A stretch of 64,000 nt of DNA from Paratissierella segnis (GCF_014385195.1 NZ_JACRTG010000030.1:1-64000); one strand, 5' to 3'. Positions 1-9,265 are shown, counted from the first letter of the stretch. A program made the numbers and translations. Notes: generated by a model from the letters alone, not told the origin.

Positions 1-142
1 TAGTAACTCAAATTATAACAGAAAATAGGGGGTCATTGTTTTTATTTTATAAAAAACTCTGTAACCCTTGATAATATAAGGCTTTAATAAAAAAAGAGGG
101 GTGTCTTATTGACACTACCTACTATTCCTAAGGGGTGATCTT

Positions 143-1675
143 ATGAAATTAAATACTCATATTATTAAAGAAGACTTATCAAATCTATGGGCTGATTTAA
201 AAATAGAGGATAAAACGGATTTGAATTTACTTGATGTGAAGATTTTAACTGATTTTAATTCTAAGCCTAAAGAAGATATTATATATATTTTAAGCGCTAA
301 GAGTTTAGAAAAATATGATTATAAAGATTATTTTACCGCCATTATTATAACTAATTCTAAATCTTATAATAGTTTTGTTCTTACAAAAAATATTTTTTTT
401 GTCAAAGAAGATTATAATGAAATAGATGTCATGAACAAAGTACAAGATTTATTCAACTATTATAATAGGTGGGAAAATTTAGTTTATGAACATTTGCTTA
501 AAAATGACAGTATTAAAGAAATTCTAAATTTAGGAAAAGAAATCATGGGTAATCCAATTGCACTCTTTGACTCTAATATGTTCTGTATTTCTTTTTCAGG
601 AGAAGAGCTAATACCATATGATGATCCTATTTGGACTGACGTTGTAAAAAAAGGGCATACATCTATTGATTTAATCCCTTTTCTAAAAGATTCTGATTCG
701 GATCTTTATAGTTTTATAAAAACTTCACATAATGCATTTATATATAAGTTCCCAAAAATAGATTGTAACTGTTTACATTGTAATTTGTATAATAAAGAAA
801 CAAGATGTGGAAGTATATGTATGACTGAAATAATATCTCCACTGACAACAAAATCGATTAGCTTAGCTAATTACCTTAGTTATATATTATCAGCATCAAT
901 GGAGAGACTAACTATATATAGAGACTCTTATTCTGAAATTGAACAAATTTTTATAAGATACATAAGTAATAATCCATATACCGACTCTTATCTCAACCAT
1001 ATATTATCTAAATTTAATTGGTTCGCTACGGATATTTTTAGGGTGCTTGTAATAAAAGGCAATGAAAAAAATAGTACCAGTTGGAATGCAATTTTTCTCT
1101 TTCTCAATGAAACATTTAGCTATTGCCAGTCTTTTGAATATAATGATTCAATAGTAATTTTCCAGAACATTACTAGACAAAATAATGATATTCTACTTGA
1201 AACCGCGATGTCACCTCTTATAAATAAACTAAATTTATATTGTGGTATAAGCACGGAATTTTCAGAGTTTAAGAAACTAAAAATGTATTATGAACAAGCA
1301 GATACAGCATATTCTTTTGGAATAAGTTCCACTACTGATCGTAGAATATTTTATTACCAAGATTATATCTTAGATACTATCTTAAATGTGTTAACAAGTT
1401 CAATTAACCTAGAAACTTTGTTAATGCCTGAAATAAAAAAATTAAATGAATATGACAAAGAAACAAATTCAAATTATGTTGATAGTTTATACATATATCT
1501 ATCAACTGGTAAAAGCTTGAAGAGAAGTTCAAGCAAATTATTCATACATAGAAATACCTTTATATATAGGCTAAATAAAATAATAGAGCTTATTGGAAAA
1601 GATAATATTGATAATCCTGACAATACTCTCCCATATCTATTATCCTGTTGGATAATAATAAAATCAATGAGATGA
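143..1675 (+). CDS. PucR/CdaR-like transcriptional regulator (paralogue A)
   Basis: Probably a ligand-responsive DNA-binding regulator of a nearby catabolic gene set. The last ~60 residues (about 448-505) match the PucR/CdaR C-terminal helix-turn-helix, with the typical LFIHRNTFIYRLNKI signature. The N-terminal ~400 residues are a poorly conserved sensor region. The start is the ATG at 143, preceded by AGGGGTG. It is a paralogue of the regulator at 7687-9228; both begin MKLN and share the same layout. Unlike its paralogue it has five cysteines within residues 208-226 (C208, C210, C213, C222, C226), which could bind metal or sense redox state; that is inference. The next intact genes are a methyltransferase and D-serine ammonia-lyase, plausible targets. 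Confidence 0.8.
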   Translation: MKLNTHIIKEDLSNLWADLKIEDKTDLNLLDVKILTDFNSKPKEDIIYILSAKSLEKYDYKDYFTAIIITNSKSYNSFVLTKNIFFVKEDYNEIDVMNKVQDLFNYYNRWENLVYEHLLKNDSIKEILNLGKEIMGNPIALFDSNMFCISFSGEELIPYDDPIWTDVVKKGHTSIDLIPFLKDSDSDLYSFIKTSHNAFIYKFPKIDCNCLHCNLYNKETRCGSICMTEIISPLTTKSISLANYLSYILSASMERLTIYRDSYSEIEQIFIRYISNNPYTDSYLNHILSKFNWFATDIFRVLVIKGNEKNSTSWNAIFLFLNETFSYCQSFEYNDSIVIFQNITRQNNDILLETAMSPLINKLNLYCGISTEFSEFKKLKMYYEQADTAYSFGISSTTDRRIFYYQDYILDTILNVLTSSINLETLLMPEIKKLNEYDKETNSNYVDSLYIYLSTGKSLKRSSSKLFIHRNTFIYRLNKIIELIGKDNIDNPDNTLPYLLSCWIIIKSMR

Positions 1676-1732
1676 AATTTTGCATTATGCATTTTATTTA
1701 ACAGTCGTTGTAAATAATTTTGCTCATGTCCA

Positions 1733-1978
1733 CTGTATGATGCTAATCTATCAGCTGAAATGGTATCAAATATTACAAATAGAATATTCCCTATAGTTAC
1801 AGAATTGAAAAATAGACCACTTAAAAATACTTACTCATTTGTATTCATGGATGCTATACATTACAAGATCTGTGAATATAAACAAATTGTAGTAAAAGCT
1901 GCATATGTAGTGATAGGCTATGTCCTAGATATAATTGATAAAGTGAATAACTTGATATATAATCTAATACAAATATAA
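1733..1978 (+). pseudogene. IS256-family (mutator) transposase fragment
   Basis: A degenerate internal piece of a mutator-type transposase. Reading upstream of the ATG at 1760 in the same frame gives LYDANLSAEMVSNITNRI, and further on FVFMDAIHYKI and KAAYVVIGY. These match the family block around the catalytic aspartate (the D of FMDAIHYK). The sequence diverges after residue ~55 and stops at 1978. No N-terminal half, C-terminal half or terminal inverted repeats were found nearby, so this is a relic. It lies in the 443-base interval between the first regulator and the methyltransferase; the rest of that interval shows only the leader hairpin listed next. Confidence 0.75.
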
Positions 1979-2057
1979 ATTGAAAGAAATTTATAAGAGG
2001 GAGTAAATTTATGTATATTTATTTTATTGCATATGGATTGTAACAACTCATAAGAGG

Positions 2058-2109
2058 TCCTCCTTAAAAGATATTTTATTTTAGATTTTAGTAGTATTTA
2101 AAAGGAGGA
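2058..2109 (+). promoter_or_regulatory. Possible Shine-Dalgarno-sequestering hairpin before the methyltransferase gene
   Basis: TCCTCCTT (2058-2065) is an exact complement of AAGGAGGA (2102-2109), the ribosome binding site of the gene starting at 2119. An AT-rich loop of 36 nt separates the two arms. If the RNA folds this way the strong ribosome site would be masked. The pairing is seen directly; a regulatory role is inference, and the long loop makes it uncertain. Confidence 0.35.
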
Positions 2110-2118
2110 ATATTAAGT

Positions 2119-2889
2119 ATGAAGAGAAGATTAGCAAACAATGAACTGTTTGATTATCTAATAAATATATCAAATGAAAAGTTTGAGGGATGGGATTTTT
2201 CATATATAGAAAGAACCGGAAGAATGCAGGAGTTCCCACTGTCTTGGAATTATAGAAATAAAGTAATGAGGGAAAAATACGGAATTTCTTCCTTACTTGA
2301 TATGGGTACAGGCGGGGGAGAATTTTTATCCACTTTAAGTCCACTCCCTAAATATACTTGCGCTACAGAAGGATATGAGCCTAATATATCTATTGCAAGG
2401 AATAGATTGGAACCTTTAGGTGTAAAAATATATAAAGTTGAAGATGATGAAGAACTGGCATTTAATAATGAAACTTTTGAACTCATACTAAATAAACATG
2501 AATCCTATTCACCTAAAGAGGTTAGAAGAATTTTAAAGAATAAGGGCATATTTATTACTCAGCAGGTTGGCGGACTAAATGATAAGGAATTAAATGAGAT
2601 TTTGGGAGCTTCTGAATTTGAATTTATTGATTGGAATTTAAAGGTAGCTATCGCTGAATTAGAAGAGATAGGCTTAAATATATTTGAACAAAGGGAAGAT
2701 TTGGTAAAAACAAGATTCTACGACATAGGAGCTATTGTATATTATTTGAAGGCCATACCATGGCAAGTACCGGATTTTGCAATAGAAAAATATTTTGACA
2801 AATTGTTAAAAATTCATGATATGATTGAAAAATTAGGTTATATTGATTTCACATGCCATAGGTTTTTCATTATAGCTAGTAAAGAATAG
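2119..2889 (+). CDS. Class I SAM-dependent methyltransferase
   Basis: A 256-residue cytosolic protein with the SAM-binding motif I LLDMGTGGGEFL at about residues 55-66, followed by an acidic loop in EGYEPN and a motif around ELILNKHESY. This is the Methyltransf_11/25 type. The substrate cannot be read from the sequence; small-molecule methyltransferases of this kind are common in Bacillota. The start at 2119 has a near-perfect AAGGAGGA site. The gene ends 26 bases before dsdA on the same strand, so the two are probably cotranscribed. It may act on a compound of the neighbouring D-serine/GcvT-like cluster, or be a passenger. Confidence 0.8.
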   Translation: MKRRLANNELFDYLINISNEKFEGWDFSYIERTGRMQEFPLSWNYRNKVMREKYGISSLLDMGTGGGEFLSTLSPLPKYTCATEGYEPNISIARNRLEPLGVKIYKVEDDEELAFNNETFELILNKHESYSPKEVRRILKNKGIFITQQVGGLNDKELNEILGASEFEFIDWNLKVAIAELEEIGLNIFEQREDLVKTRFYDIGAIVYYLKAIPWQVPDFAIEKYFDKLLKIHDMIEKLGYIDFTCHRFFIIASKE

Positions 2890-2915
2890 ATTATAAAAAG
2901 GAAGTGGGTGATTAT

Positions 2916-4238
2916 ATGCAAAATATACAAAAATGGATTGAAAAAATTCCGGTAATGGAAGATATTGTTGATTTAAAACCAACAGTTTGGATCAATCCTA
3001 ACAAAAAAACAGATAAAGAAGCTTGGGAAAATATTGATTTTACTGAGAATGATATCTATGAAGCAGATCAAAGATTGAGAAGATTTGCACCTTTATTAAC
3101 AGAGTATTTTGAGGATACTGAGGAATCAAATGGAATAATAGAATCTCCTTTGAGAAAAATTGAAAAAATGGAACCTTTGTTAAAGGAAACTAGCGATATA
3201 AAGGGAAATTTATTTCTAAAAATGGATTCTCATTTAGCAATAGCCGGCTCTATTAAAGCACGCGGTGGTATTTATGAGGTTTTATATCATGCAGAAAAAT
3301 TGGCATTAGAGAACAGTTTAATTACACTAAAAGACGATTATAGTGAATTAGCAAATGAAAAAAATCGGGAATTTTTTTCAAAATACACTATTCAAGTTGG
3401 ATCTACCGGAAATTTAGGTCTTTCTATTGGCATTACGTCAGCTGCCTTAGGATTTAATGTAGTTGTTCATATGTCCTCCGACGCTAAACAGTGGAAAAAA
3501 GATCTTTTACGTTCAAAGGGAGCAACAGTTGTCGAATATGACGGTGACTTTACAAAAGCAGTAGAACAAGGAAGGATACAATCAGCGAAAGATCCAAACA
3601 GTTATTTTGTCGATGACGAAAACTCTGTTACTTTGTTCATGGGATATGCTGTTGCAGCTTTAAGAATAAAAAAGCAGATGGAGGATTTGAATATTAAAGC
3701 GGATAAAGATCATCCTGTGTTCTTCTATATTCCATGTGGTGTTGGTGGTTCTCCCGGCGGTGTAACCTTCGGATTAAAAAAAGTCTTTGGAGACAATGCA
3801 CATGTTTTCTTTGTTGAGCCAACTCATGCACCAAGTATGTTAATTGGAATGGCAACAGGTCTAAATGATAAGGTAAGCGTTCAGGATTTTGGCATCGATG
3901 GAAAAACCGAAGCAGATGGTCTGGCTGTAGGAACACCTTCGAGATTTGTAGGTACCATAATGGATACATTGTTAAGCGGCATATTTACCATTGAAGACAA
4001 AGAACTGTTTAATTACATGAGAAAATTGAATAAATCTGAAGGAATTCAAATAGAGCCTTCGGCTTGTGCAGCATTTGAAGGAGTAGTCAAGTTATTTGAA
4101 TATGAATCAGCAAAGAATTATTTAGATAAGTACGATTTAATGGATAAATTAGATAATTCGACTCATATTGCTTGGGCAACGGGCGGTAATTTAGTACCGA
4201 AAGAAGTTATGAATACTTATTTAGAAACTTATCTATAA
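2916..4238 (+). CDS. dsdA: D-serine ammonia-lyase (D-serine dehydratase)
   Basis: A PLP enzyme that deaminates D-serine to pyruvate and ammonia. The family is recognised from AGSIKARGGIYEVL, where Lys114 should form the Schiff base, the phosphate-binding region GSTGNLGLSIG, and PCGVGGSPGGVTFGLK. At 440 residues it has the usual length. I start it at the ATG at 2916 rather than the in-frame GTG at 2904, because AAGGAAG ends right at 2903 and leaves no spacing for the GTG. It follows the methyltransferase by 26 bases and ends at a strong bidirectional terminator. It may detoxify or catabolise D-serine, or act on a related D-amino acid produced by the convergent operon. Confidence 0.93.
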   Translation: MQNIQKWIEKIPVMEDIVDLKPTVWINPNKKTDKEAWENIDFTENDIYEADQRLRRFAPLLTEYFEDTEESNGIIESPLRKIEKMEPLLKETSDIKGNLFLKMDSHLAIAGSIKARGGIYEVLYHAEKLALENSLITLKDDYSELANEKNREFFSKYTIQVGSTGNLGLSIGITSAALGFNVVVHMSSDAKQWKKDLLRSKGATVVEYDGDFTKAVEQGRIQSAKDPNSYFVDDENSVTLFMGYAVAALRIKKQMEDLNIKADKDHPVFFYIPCGVGGSPGGVTFGLKKVFGDNAHVFFVEPTHAPSMLIGMATGLNDKVSVQDFGIDGKTEADGLAVGTPSRFVGTIMDTLLSGIFTIEDKELFNYMRKLNKSEGIQIEPSACAAFEGVVKLFEYESAKNYLDKYDLMDKLDNSTHIAWATGGNLVPKEVMNTYLETYL

Positions 4239-4266
4239 TCATTTTATCATCTGAAAATAACTTAAT

Positions 4267-4302
4267 GTATAAAAGGTCATTGAAAACAATGACCTTTTAT
4301 AC
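4267..4302. terminator. Bidirectional intrinsic terminator between dsdA and the GcvT-like gene
   Basis: A perfect 16-bp stem, GTATAAAAGGTCATTG pairing with CAATGACCTTTTATAC around an AAAA loop. A/T-rich outer arms give a U-run in either direction. It sits between convergent genes ending at 4238 and 4314. Confidence 0.9.
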
Positions 4303-4313
4303 AACAACATTTA

Positions 4314-5333
4314 TTAAATAAATTTCCTTTCACTGATAACAGCTTCATAATCCTTGATTTTTATTTTATCACCAATTTTTAAAGCATCCTTTTTTGCTAA
4401 AATGTATCCAACGTTTTTGTCCAGCACATAGCTATAATTAAATTTGGATAATCTTCCTATTTCCTCTCCATCTACAATAATAGGATCTCCCGGACCTCCT
4501 AAATCTTTTGCATTAAGATGAACATCGTCTTGGTCCATGGTAAATCCAAGCATTTCTCGAGCAGGACCATTTTCCTTTACTTTCAAAAGAGCTTCTTTCC
4601 CGATAAAATCCTTATCCCAATCTATTCCGGAATCCAACCCGACTTCTATGGGATTGGTATGAAGAAGATCTCTTAAATAGTAAAATCCGGCTTCTGTAGG
4701 TAATGTCCATGCCATAATTTGGAATTCAGTAACTTCTTTTGCTCCAAGTGGCTCACCATGTTTTTTAAGCTCTGCTTCTATTTTCCCGATTTCTTCTGAA
4801 GGAAAATAAATTTCATAACCGAATTTTTCTCCGGTAAATCCTCCATAATTAATCTTTACAGGGATTCCATCAATTTTATTATCTTTTATACTGAAAAACT
4901 TCTGATCATCTATGTTTTCTTCAACCATTGAATTAATCAATTCTTTTGCTTTAGGTCCTTGGACAGCATACATATGATATTTTTTTGTTATATTAGTATA
5001 TTGCACTTCATATTCTCCCTTATGCTGATCCAGCCAAGGCTTTAACTTATTCATAAAAAGCGTGGATATCCAAAATTTTTCTTCACCTAATCTAAATACT
5101 ACTACATCGTCAATTATCTCTGCATTGTCGTTAAGCATGGTAGTATATCTGTCTCTTCCAACTTTTAAATTTGCAATTGGATTTGCATATATCTTGTCAA
5201 GAAAGATTGCACTGTCTCTGCCTGTTACCTCCATTAAATGATGAGTCCATAAATACCACCCGGCAGTTTTCCTAACAGCCATATGTTCCGTACGTTTCAT
5301 ATTATCATATTTATATATATTTTTATTGGTCAT
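4314..5333 (-). CDS. GcvT-like aminomethyltransferase-family protein
   Basis: Resembles the glycine-cleavage T protein and related folate-dependent demethylases over its whole 339 residues. It has an N-terminal segment ending in FLDKIYANPIANLKVGRDRYTTML, a middle block QGPKAKEL and GYEIYFP, and a C-terminal block FIGKEALLKV. No gcvP or gcvH genes are present, so it is unlikely to serve glycine cleavage. Stand-alone relatives move one-carbon units from methylated substrates to tetrahydrofolate, which would connect to the folate ligase gene at 48.5-50.1 kb. It is the last gene of a minus-strand operon, 32 bases after the 411-residue protein. The substrate is not known. Confidence 0.8.
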   Translation of the reverse strand: MTNKNIYKYDNMKRTEHMAVRKTAGWYLWTHHLMEVTGRDSAIFLDKIYANPIANLKVGRDRYTTMLNDNAEIIDDVVVFRLGEEKFWISTLFMNKLKPWLDQHKGEYEVQYTNITKKYHMYAVQGPKAKELINSMVEENIDDQKFFSIKDNKIDGIPVKINYGGFTGEKFGYEIYFPSEEIGKIEAELKKHGEPLGAKEVTEFQIMAWTLPTEAGFYYLRDLLHTNPIEVGLDSGIDWDKDFIGKEALLKVKENGPAREMLGFTMDQDDVHLNAKDLGGPGDPIIVDGEEIGRLSKFNYSYVLDKNVGYILAKKDALKIGDKIKIKDYEAVISERKFI

Positions 5334-5365
5334 GATTTCACTCCTTCCTATTTAAACACAAAATC

Positions 5366-6601
5366 TTAACAGAATTTATCGATTTTCTTTGCTATCTTAA
5401 TGCGCAGTTTATCAGCCGGAGTATCGTTAGGCTCCTCCCATAAAGACCACTCAGCGCTTACTAAAGTCTTAGTCATCCCATACCACATATATACAAAAGC
5501 ATCAACGGCCCTTGGTGTATTGAATGTAAGTCTATTTCGATCAATTACATAAATAACCTCTTCATTATTGAAGGCTTCGATTTCATAATCAACTAGCATA
5601 CATTGCAGAAACATTTCAATATGCGCGCCCATAATACGTCCATCATCAATATCCCTTGGTACGCCAAGCCAATTTCTTAAACCTTCTTTTGCATAAAATT
5701 CTCCAAACGCAGCCTTGCCGGATGCTTCAAAAACACATCTAAGTATATGATTTACAAATTTTTCATCGAATTTTTTCTCCGCTATTAATTGCTCAATTGC
5801 AGGGAAAATATAGGTAGTTGCAGCAGTAGCCGGCTGTTTATATACACTGCTTGCATCTCTTTCCCAACATGTTCCGTTGCAGAAAGTGTTATTGCACTCT
5901 TCACGGAAAACTTGGGATTCTTTAACCATATCTTCTTCCGGTGTATACCTTATTTGATCTTCAGTGGCTATCGGACCAAAGCTTTCCCAAATTTCATGTT
6001 CGGGCATAGGATATTTGTCTCGACTCTCAGCTACAATACGGCAATGCGGATCCCCGCACCCTTTGGCCTCAACCATGCAATACTCCAGCTTGGTTCCGGG
6101 CTGTAAATGTGTTGCCTGTCCATCTGCAGTTCCCTGCAAGGATTGTGTAGTAGCACGGCACAAATCGGAGCCTACGATATCCCAGTCACAGACATCCAAT
6201 TCTTTCTCAACACGATATGTTCCAAAATCATTAACCCTTCCGCACATCAATAGAGCATCATCACCTGCATCTCCCGTTAATCCGCCGCCAAAATTGCCCC
6301 TGAAAAATGGATGCGAATTTTGTTCATCCATTGCATATGGCCCGTATTGACTGGTAAAGACTTGATACAATCTTTTGTATGCATTATCACTCATAAGTGT
6401 TGCTCTCTCCTTATAATCCGGAACCAATATACGAAGTGCTTGGAGAGCTGACGCACTAAAAACTGCATTATATCGAGCAGAATAGTGAATAGCATCTCGA
6501 TAAGAAACTAATTTCCCCCAAGGAGATCTTGCAGCAGGATTATCAGGAAGCACACCTGACCCAACTTCTCTGGGAATTCTTTCATCAACTTTTTTACTCA
6601 T
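5366..6601 (-). CDS. Unrecognised 411-residue protein, possibly with a V4R-like segment
   Basis: I do not recognise this family. It has no signal peptide or membrane segment. Two stretches are notable. AKGCGDPHCRIVAES (about residues 180-195) resembles the Cys-x-Gly-Asp-x-x-Cys end of V4R-type small-molecule binding domains. ECNNTFCNGTCW (about 238-249) carries three closely spaced cysteines and could bind a metal. Both halves contain a helical region followed by a short acidic strand segment, which may mean a duplicated fold. It lies between the SDR gene (upstream) and the GcvT-like gene (downstream, 32 bases away) in one operon. A metal- or cofactor-binding catabolic enzyme is likely; the rest is guesswork. 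The ATG start has AGGAGAG before it. Confidence 0.6.
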   Translation of the reverse strand: MSKKVDERIPREVGSGVLPDNPAARSPWGKLVSYRDAIHYSARYNAVFSASALQALRILVPDYKERATLMSDNAYKRLYQVFTSQYGPYAMDEQNSHPFFRGNFGGGLTGDAGDDALLMCGRVNDFGTYRVEKELDVCDWDIVGSDLCRATTQSLQGTADGQATHLQPGTKLEYCMVEAKGCGDPHCRIVAESRDKYPMPEHEIWESFGPIATEDQIRYTPEEDMVKESQVFREECNNTFCNGTCWERDASSVYKQPATAATTYIFPAIEQLIAEKKFDEKFVNHILRCVFEASGKAAFGEFYAKEGLRNWLGVPRDIDDGRIMGAHIEMFLQCMLVDYEIEAFNNEEVIYVIDRNRLTFNTPRAVDAFVYMWYGMTKTLVSAEWSLWEEPNDTPADKLRIKIAKKIDKFC

Positions 6602-6668
6602 AATATCTCTCCTTTCAAAATAATAAATTTAACCATTTAAAACCCCTATTTACATTTATAAAAAATAT

Positions 6669-7433
6669 CTATATAGCTCCCCATCCACCATCTACCAGTA
6701 ATACTGCACCGCTAACAAATTTTGCTTCATCACTTACAAGGAAAAGTGCTGCATTTGCAATATTTTCCGCTTCACCAACGGCAATTTGACATTTAAGCAA
6801 ATTTTGGATTCGGCCATATCCATTGGGATTAATAGAAGTCATGGTGCTTCCGATTTCTGTACTTATACCACCGGGTGCAATTGCATTGCATCTGATTTTA
6901 TCCGGTGCATACATCATAGCTGTATTTGTTGTCAATGCAATCACAGCGGCTTTAGAAGCCACATAAGATGCTCCTGCACTATTGAATCTATACCCGCCTA
7001 TAGATGCTATGTTTACAATCGCCCCTTCTGTACCTGATTTTTTAAATACATTCACAGCTTTTCTCATGGCGCACATAGGTCCATAGGTATTGACAGCCAT
7101 CAATCTTTCATACATTTCATCTGTTAAATCTCCGACACCCGACATATCATCCATGATGCCGGCATTATTAATCAAAATATCAAATTTACCAAATTGTTTT
7201 ACCGCAAAGTCGATCATTGCCTCATTGGTTTCCCGCTTTGAAATATCTCCTACATAGCTAACAAACTTACCGGGTACATCCTTTAATTCTGTTTCCAACG
7301 CTTTAAGCCTTTCTTCTCTCCTTGCGACTGCAATTACATTAGCTCCTTCTTGGGCAAAAAGGGTTGCAATCGCTTTCCCCATGCCTGAAGAAGCACCTGT
7401 TACAACAACTGACTTGCCAGATAGACGTTCCAT
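6669..7433 (-). CDS. Short-chain dehydrogenase/reductase (SDR)
   Basis: A classical 254-residue NAD(P)-dependent SDR. It has the TGASSGMG dinucleotide motif near the N-terminus, NNAGIMD, the catalytic Ser in NIASIGGY, and the Tyr-Lys pair in SYVASKAA. The C-terminal GAVLLVDGGWG is typical. I choose the ATG at 7433; an ATG at 7448 overlaps the ribosome site GGGGAGG itself. It is the first gene of the minus-strand operon SDR - 411-residue protein - GcvT-like, divergent from the regulator at 7687. It presumably oxidises a hydroxyl on the substrate of that pathway; the substrate is unknown. Confidence 0.9.
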   Translation of the reverse strand: MERLSGKSVVVTGASSGMGKAIATLFAQEGANVIAVARREERLKALETELKDVPGKFVSYVGDISKRETNEAMIDFAVKQFGKFDILINNAGIMDDMSGVGDLTDEMYERLMAVNTYGPMCAMRKAVNVFKKSGTEGAIVNIASIGGYRFNSAGASYVASKAAVIALTTNTAMMYAPDKIRCNAIAPGGISTEIGSTMTSINPNGYGRIQNLLKCQIAVGEAENIANAALFLVSDEAKFVSGAVLLVDGGWGAI

Positions 7434-7686
7434 ATTATTCCTCCCCATTTTTAAATTTTATTAATAATGCACAGGAAAAAATCCCTTCTGTTGATTAAAT
7501 TATACTATATATAATTATGTGGGATATAGTCTAAATAGTCAGATTATTTATCGGGTTTGGTATACATTTTGTAGACTTTTCAACTATCTGCACAAAAAAT
7601 ATATACAATTTCAACATTTTATTATATAATAATTAATTAATATATTTTTTAAATGTGAAAATATTATAAATTTGAGGGTGTATCAC

Positions 7687-9228
7687 ATGAAATTAAATCT
7701 TGATATCATTGCTGAAAACTTATCAAAGTCTTATCATATAACGCGTTTGGGGTCAAATGATTTCCGTTGTTTCTATAAACGCCCATTTCTTTATGAGAAA
7801 GATTGCGTTTTTGAAAAAGAGCGCATCTATATTGCACCTATTGAATCCTTTAAGCATTTATTTGTCACTAAAGAAATCATTTGCCCTAAAGACATTGCTT
7901 TTGTATTCATAGGTGATTATCAATTTGATGAGATATTTACCTCCGTAGATATCCAGATTTTATTTATAGACAATGCTCCAAATTTTATTTCCGTATTTCA
8001 TGACATACAAAAAATATTTGATAAGTATGATGCTTGGGACTGTTCACTACGGGATGAGTTGGAAAACAGTAATGATATCGATCTTGAAAAAATGTTAAAT
8101 ATGGGAACAGAAATGCTGGAGAACCCTATGTGCGTAACAAATCAAAATTTACAAGTATTATTTGATTCTTATTATTATTTAAAAGAAGACGAACAAGGAC
8201 AAGCTACTACTACAGAAGGTAAGCGTCATCTATCAATTGATTATTCTATTAAGGTAAAAGAAGTATGTAAAAAAGAACAAAAAATTAAAGCACCATATAT
8301 TTCCTCTATTCGTATGGAATATCGCGCTTATTGTTTCAATCTTTATCCTCTGGGATATTTTGCCGGATGCATTGCCGTTTCCGAATCAAATAGGGCATTT
8401 CGTGACAGTGATTTTGTTATTGCAGACCACTTTTTCGTTTATTTCCAAAAAGCTTTTTTAAAACATTTAAGATATTATCATCCTAAAAAATCTACTTTTG
8501 AATTGGCCTTACGTAAAGCATTAAACAAGGAGCCCCTTAATAAAGAAGCGCAAAGGGAATTATCCCCAATGCCCGGAGAATGCTGGGTTTGTTTCAAATT
8601 AGAAGAAGTTAATCAAGAGTATATGCCAAAACAGTATATGGCGTCATTACTTAATGCGTTAATGCCCAACATTGTAACCTCCATTCTTTATCATGACACT
8701 ATAAAAGGCATAATCAGAATATCTGAGAGCCAGGATAATAAGGCTGCAGAAGTTATTGATATGTTCAAATCTCTGTTAAAGCAAATGAACTATGTGGCCG
8801 GAATCAGCAGCCCATTTACAGACATACTCCAAATTAATGATTATGTTGACCAAGCTGATTACGCTCTTCACAGAGTTACTGAAAGCAATTGTAAAGACAC
8901 GATTTATTCCTTTCAGGATCATATTTTGGAATATATGTTGTCTCAATGCATAAAGGATATATCTCTTCCTAATCTATATCCACATGGATTACAGGCTTTA
9001 ATCGAATATGATAAAAAGAAGCAATCAGACTATGTTAAAACTCTGGATATCTATTTACAAAATGAGATGAATGCAACCAAAACTGCCGAAGCCTTATATT
9101 TACACCGAAGCAGCGTTTTGAAACGACTAAAGAAAATTGAAAACCAGTTTGGTATTGATTTGTCCGATTCCAATACCAGACTACATTTGCTAATTTGCCT
9201 AAAGCTTTTGAAGATATCTAATAATTAA
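7687..9228 (+). CDS. PucR/CdaR-like transcriptional regulator (paralogue B)
   Basis: A 513-residue regulator with the PucR-type C-terminal helix-turn-helix (AEALYLHRSSVLKRLKKIE, about residues 462-480) after a variable sensor region. The start is the ATG at 7687; an in-frame TTG at 7672 lies on the ribosome site GAGGGTG. It is divergent from the SDR operon with ~250 bases between them, so it is the best candidate regulator of that operon. It is a paralogue of the protein at 143-1675 but lacks that protein's cysteine cluster, which suggests the two respond to different signals. Confidence 0.82.
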   Translation: MKLNLDIIAENLSKSYHITRLGSNDFRCFYKRPFLYEKDCVFEKERIYIAPIESFKHLFVTKEIICPKDIAFVFIGDYQFDEIFTSVDIQILFIDNAPNFISVFHDIQKIFDKYDAWDCSLRDELENSNDIDLEKMLNMGTEMLENPMCVTNQNLQVLFDSYYYLKEDEQGQATTTEGKRHLSIDYSIKVKEVCKKEQKIKAPYISSIRMEYRAYCFNLYPLGYFAGCIAVSESNRAFRDSDFVIADHFFVYFQKAFLKHLRYYHPKKSTFELALRKALNKEPLNKEAQRELSPMPGECWVCFKLEEVNQEYMPKQYMASLLNALMPNIVTSILYHDTIKGIIRISESQDNKAAEVIDMFKSLLKQMNYVAGISSPFTDILQINDYVDQADYALHRVTESNCKDTIYSFQDHILEYMLSQCIKDISLPNLYPHGLQALIEYDKKKQSDYVKTLDIYLQNEMNATKTAEALYLHRSSVLKRLKKIENQFGIDLSDSNTRLHLLICLKLLKISNN

Positions 9229-9230
9229 AT

Positions 9231-9254
9231 TTTAGGCTTATTGCACATCCTAAA
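9231..9254. terminator. Weak convergent hairpin
   Basis: TTTAGG (9231-9236) pairs with CCTAAA (9249-9254) between genes converging at 9228 and 9266. The stem is short and there is no strong U-run, so this is only a possible terminator. Confidence 0.3.
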
Positions 9255-9265
9255 TTATGCCCCCA

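Noticed and set aside
4314..7433. A glycine-cleavage system
   Set aside because: Only one GcvT-like gene is present, without gcvH or gcvP, and no glycine riboswitch was seen.
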